Origin: Nocardioides iriomotensis
GTDB taxonomy: Bacteria; Actinomycetota; Actinomycetes; Propionibacteriales; Nocardioidaceae
Direction of reading: 5' to 3'
DNA: 64,000 nt
Assembly (NCBI RefSeq): GCF_004168035.1
Contig: NZ_SDPU01000032.1
Location: forward strand, 209,409-273,408
A program made the translations under genes and the position numbers. Under the pieces are notes generated by a model that saw only the letters and a list, made by a program, of their open reading frames with translations, was not told the origin of the DNA and made no database searches. This document shows, piece after piece, positions 61,464 through 64,000 of this stretch. The number at the start of each line of letters is the position of its first letter. Positions within the stretch are counted from its first letter, which is position 1.

Positions 61464-62402
61464 ATGCCCGGAGTCCCGCCCGCCCGCTACGCCTTCCTCG
61501 GCCCCGAGGGGACGTTCACCGAGCAGGCGCTGCGCACCCTGCACGCCGCGCGGAAGGCCGAGCTGCAGCCCTGCTCGACCGTGACCGTCGCGCTCGACGC
61601 GGTGCGCAACGGCGAGGCGGACGGCGCCGTGGTGCCGATCGAGAACTCCGTCGAGGGCTCGGTGCCGGTCACGCTCGACGAGCTCGCGACCGGCGAGGCG
61701 CTGATGATCACGCGCGAGATGACCGTCCCGGTGGCGTTCAGCGTGCTGGTGCGGCCGGGCACGAAGCCGTCCGACGTACGCCGCGTGGCCACCCACCCGC
61801 ACGCGGCCGCCCAGACCCGCCGGTGGGTCGCGCTGCACCTGCCCGACGCCGAGGTCGTGCACACGACCTCGACCGCGCAGGCGGCGTTCATGCTGACCCG
61901 CGAGGACCGGGAGTGGGACGCGGCGATCTCGGCGCCGGTCGCCGCCGAGCACTACCGGCTGGAGGCGATCGCCGAGGGCATCGCCGACAACCCGGACGCG
62001 CTGACCCGGTTCGTGCTGGTGTCGCGGCCGGGCCCGCCCCCGCCGCCGACCGGCCGGGACAAGACCTCGCTGGTGGCGTTCATGCGCGACGACCACCCCG
62101 GCGCGCTGATGGAGATCCTCGACCAGCTCACGATGCGCGGCGTGAACCTCACCCGCATCGAGTCGCGGCCGACCGGGGCGGCGCTGGGCAACTACTGCTT
62201 CTCGATCGACGCCGAGGGCCACGTCGACGACGCCCGCGTCGGCGAGGCGCTGATGGGGCTGCGCCGGGTCTGCGCCGACGTCCGGTTCCTCGGCTCCTAC
62301 GAGCGGCACGACGGGGTCGCCCCGACGATCCGCGAGGGCACGTCGGACCGGGAGTTCCTCGACGCCGCCGCCTGGCTCGCGCGCCTCCGCAGCGGGAGCT
62401 GA
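61464..62402 (+). CDS. pheA: Prephenate dehydratase
   Basis: A 312-residue monofunctional enzyme: N-terminal YAFLGPEGTFTEQALRTL, catalytic VVPIENSVEGSVPVTLDEL and HTTSTAQAAFMLT, then an ACT regulatory domain LVAFMRDDHPGALMEILDQLTMRGVNLTRIESRPTG with the ESRP motif that binds phenylalanine. It turns prephenate into phenylpyruvate and is feedback-inhibited by phenylalanine. ATG 61464 with TACGCT 7 bases upstream (leaderless). Confidence 0.97.
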   Translation: MPGVPPARYAFLGPEGTFTEQALRTLHAARKAELQPCSTVTVALDAVRNGEADGAVVPIENSVEGSVPVTLDELATGEALMITREMTVPVAFSVLVRPGTKPSDVRRVATHPHAAAQTRRWVALHLPDAEVVHTTSTAQAAFMLTREDREWDAAISAPVAAEHYRLEAIAEGIADNPDALTRFVLVSRPGPPPPPTGRDKTSLVAFMRDDHPGALMEILDQLTMRGVNLTRIESRPTGAALGNYCFSIDAEGHVDDARVGEALMGLRRVCADVRFLGSYERHDGVAPTIREGTSDREFLDAAAWLARLRSGS

Positions 62403-62425
62403 GCCGCCACCTACGATCTCGTGCG

Positions 62426-62845
62426 ATGAACGAGACGTTGCTGGTCACGCTGGTGGTCCTCACCCTGCTGCTGTCGGCCGCCGCCCTGGTCGTCGCGCTC
62501 CGCGCGTCGCGGGTCGCCCACCGCCGGGCCAAGCGCGCCCGCAAGGCTCCCGAGCTGCCCACCGACGTGCAGGGACTGCGCGGCGAGGTCCACTCGCTGC
62601 GCGCCGAGGTCTCCGACGCGCTGCGGCACCTGAGCGTGGTGCGCTACGACGCGTTCGGCGACATGGGCGGCCACCTCTCGTGGTCGCTGGCCCTGCTCGA
62701 CGACACCGGCAACGGCGTCGTGCTGACGTCCATCCACGGCCGCAGCGACGCGCGCACCTACGCCAAGGGCGTCACCGACTGGAGCTGCGACCAGCAGCTC
62801 TCGCCCGAGGAGGAAGAGGCGATCCGCTTCGCCCGCACGGCGTGA
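62426..62845 (+). CDS. DUF4446 membrane-anchored protein
   Basis: A 139-residue protein. One N-terminal membrane helix (ETLLVTLVVLTLLLSAAALVVALRA) is followed by a basic stretch, a short coiled coil (LRGEVHSLRAEVSDALRHLS), and the conserved DUF4446 core VVRYDAFGDMGGHLSWSLALLDDTGNGVVLTSIHGRSDARTYAKGV. The role is unknown; genomic context elsewhere often suggests cell-envelope proteins. TACGAT 8 bases before the ATG may be a leaderless -10 box. The stop overlaps the next gene as GTGA. Confidence 0.9.
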   Translation: MNETLLVTLVVLTLLLSAAALVVALRASRVAHRRAKRARKAPELPTDVQGLRGEVHSLRAEVSDALRHLSVVRYDAFGDMGGHLSWSLALLDDTGNGVVLTSIHGRSDARTYAKGVTDWSCDQQLSPEEEEAIRFARTA

Positions 62846-63810
62846 GCCGGCTGCGCCTGCTCCTCACCGCGCTGCCGCTGCGTGGGCACGTGCACCCGAT
62901 GGTCCCGCTCGCCCTCGCCTGCCGGGACGCCGGGCACGACGTGCGGTTCCGCGTCCCCGGCGCGTACGTCGGACGCGTCCCGCTGCCCGCGTGGGACGGG
63001 GACGCCCCGGGCGGCGACGTCGCGGCCGTCCGGTCGCACCGTGACGCCGACGCGATGGTGCTCTCCCGGGCCGTGCTCGGCGCCGCCGACGCCGACCGGC
63101 ACGCCGCCGCGCTGGCCGCCGGGCTCGCCGACGAGCCGGTCGACCTGGTGGTGCACGACGCGACCGACGCAGGCGCCGCCGTCGCCGCGGAGCTGGCCGG
63201 GGTGCCGTCGGTCGCCTTCGACGTCGGGCACTGGCGACCCGTCGCGGCCGACCGCGCGTTCGTCGAGCCGCTGCCACCCTCGCTGCGGGTGCTCCCGGCG
63301 CCGGACGTCCCCGTCGTCGACCTCCGCTCGGTGGCCTGGGGCGACGGCGGCGAGGCGCCTCCGCGGGACGAGCGGCCGCGGGTCCTCGTGACCTTCGGGA
63401 CGGTCGCGGCCGGGATCGACGACGTGGTCGCCCGGGTCCGGGGCGACCTGGCGCGGCTCGACCTCGACGTGGTCGAGGCCGTCGGGCGGCACGTCGACCA
63501 GCCCGCCGTGCTGGCCGCCTCCGACGTGGTCGTCCACCACGGCGGCACCAGCACGATGCTCGGCTGCCTCGAGCACGGCCTGCCCCAGGTGGTGCTCCCG
63601 CAGGGCGCGGACCAGCACGTCAACGCGCGCCGGCTCGCCGAGACCGGCGCCGCGGTGGTCGACCCGGCGTCGGTCGGGGACGCCGTGCGCCGGCTGCTCG
63701 CCCCCGACGCCCCGGAGCGGGAGGCCGCGGCCGCCCTGCGCGACGAGCTGCGCGCGATGCCGGCCCCCGCCGACGTCGTACCGCTGCTCGGGGACTTCGC
63801 GAGAAACTGA
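62842..63810 (+). CDS. GT-B glycosyltransferase (MGT/UGT type)
   Basis: A 322-residue glycosyltransferase of the macrolide/UGT type. The N-terminal acceptor domain opens LRLLLTALPLRGHVHPMVPLALACRDAGHDVRFRVP. The C-terminal nucleotide-sugar domain has VVVHHGGTSTMLGCLEHGLPQVVLPQGADQHVNARRLAETGAAV, the usual donor-binding motif. It transfers a sugar to a small hydrophobic acceptor, which is unknown. Short compared with typical 380-420-residue members, mainly between the two domains. GTG start within the DUF4446 stop. Confidence 0.88.
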   Translation: MSRLRLLLTALPLRGHVHPMVPLALACRDAGHDVRFRVPGAYVGRVPLPAWDGDAPGGDVAAVRSHRDADAMVLSRAVLGAADADRHAAALAAGLADEPVDLVVHDATDAGAAVAAELAGVPSVAFDVGHWRPVAADRAFVEPLPPSLRVLPAPDVPVVDLRSVAWGDGGEAPPRDERPRVLVTFGTVAAGIDDVVARVRGDLARLDLDVVEAVGRHVDQPAVLAASDVVVHHGGTSTMLGCLEHGLPQVVLPQGADQHVNARRLAETGAAVVDPASVGDAVRRLLAPDAPEREAAAALRDELRAMPAPADVVPLLGDFARN

Positions 63811-63820
63811 GCCCGGCCGA

Positions 63821-63845
63821 GCAACCCCCCGACATCCCGGGCGTC
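63821..63845 (+). promoter_or_regulatory. Candidate ECF-type promoter of the terminal sigma gene
   Basis: GCAAC (63821-63825), 16 bases, CGTC (63842-63845) resembles ECF sigma promoters of the AAC / CGTC class. It lies upstream of an ECF sigma gene, suggesting autoregulation. Confidence 0.45.
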
Positions 63846-63877
63846 TGAGCAGGTGAAGGCAGACGACGGGGGAAGTG

Positions 63878-64000
63878 ATGACCACGATGACGCACACGGC
63901 ACCGGACCCGGTGGCGTTGTACGCCGCGCACCGGTTGGGTCTGGTGCGGCTGGCGGTGCTGCTCGTCGACGACGTGCAGTCGGCCGAGGACGTCGTGCAG
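63878..64000 (+). CDS. ECF RNA polymerase sigma factor, N-terminal fragment (cut by window end)
   Basis: 41 codons are present before the window ends: a variable start then DPVALYAAHRLGLVRLAVLLVDDVQSAEDVVQ, the region 2.1-2.2 helix pair of ECF sigma factors, matching in layout the SigE-family sigma at 24674-25186. GGGGGAAG lies immediately upstream of the ATG. The rest of the gene, and any anti-sigma gene, lies beyond the window. Confidence 0.85.
   Translation, partial: MTTMTHTAPDPVALYAAHRLGLVRLAVLLVDDVQSAEDVVQ

Overview
This 64 kb window is very GC-rich (estimated by eye at above 70%) and densely coding, with many ATGA or GTGA start/stop overlaps and frequent GTG starts. It carries a conservon (cvnABCD), SigE-family sigma factors, a BTAD regulator and a DUF5926 protein. 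Together these point to an actinobacterium. A Nocardioidaceae-like genome (Nocardioides or a relative) is my best guess, but that is inference from gene content and repeat style, not a database match. I see no rRNA, tRNA, CRISPR array, transposase or phage module. The window looks like ordinary chromosome carrying several families of small dispersed repeats.

Layout. 182-5017: a conservon (sensor kinase-like CvnA, roadblock CvnB, DUF742 CvnC, GTPase CvnD) with an orphan amino-acid-type binding lipoprotein as fifth gene. 5030-9396: GNAT protein, M13 metallopeptidase, GH13 alpha-glucosidase-type enzyme, SRPBCC protein. 9482-12935: MFS exporter, glutathione peroxidase, a conserved hypothetical and a P-loop kinase-like protein. 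13009-19603: a sugar ABC importer with its LacI regulator, divergent from an amylo-alpha-1,6-glucosidase-like enzyme and sharing a double GAGCGCTC operator. 19593-27588: aldo/keto reductase, LysR plus EamA exporter, a frameshifted cysteine-free photolyase, a sigma factor with a downstream membrane protein, a GlcD-type oxidase and an alpha/beta hydrolase. 27671-29969: two tandem secreted endonuclease/exonuclease/phosphatase paralogues. 30112-33421: class V aminotransferase, S33 peptidase, secreted propeller-like protein. 33634-39829: a TetR regulator and a leucine-catabolism block (mccB, mccA, mvaB). 40096-43585: three coupled sulfotransferase-like genes, the middle one lacking the PAPS loop. 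43546-49802: EcsC, aat, rhodanese, Fpg/Nei glycosylase, an AAA ATPase and an AlkZ-like winged-helix protein. 49847-57430: BTAD-ATPase regulator, hemerythrin, DUF3800-like protein, glycerophosphodiesterase, anti-sigma-type ATPase, DUF5926. 57670-61439: arcA, then larB-larC-gdt1. 61464-64000: pheA, DUF4446, a glycosyltransferase and the start of an ECF sigma gene cut by the window edge.

The most unusual content is non-coding. (i) A 231-232 bp element occurs twice, with internal 32-bp-period repeats and stems kept by wobble pairing, and each copy ends exactly 30 bp before a start codon. (ii) A double-hairpin repeat of about 60 bp occurs twice in opposite orientation, each time between convergent genes. 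(iii) A short CTCGAC-rich repeat lies in frame inside both mccB and larC and encodes a VSTxSTTR-type peptide. (iv) A symmetric 56-bp nested palindrome follows the hemerythrin gene. (v) A 24-bp gap between larB and pheA carries two opposing leaderless promoters whose -10 boxes overlap by two bases.

About fifteen genes show a TANNNT hexamer 6-8 bases before the start codon, so leaderless transcription appears widespread here. Several start sites were chosen on that basis.
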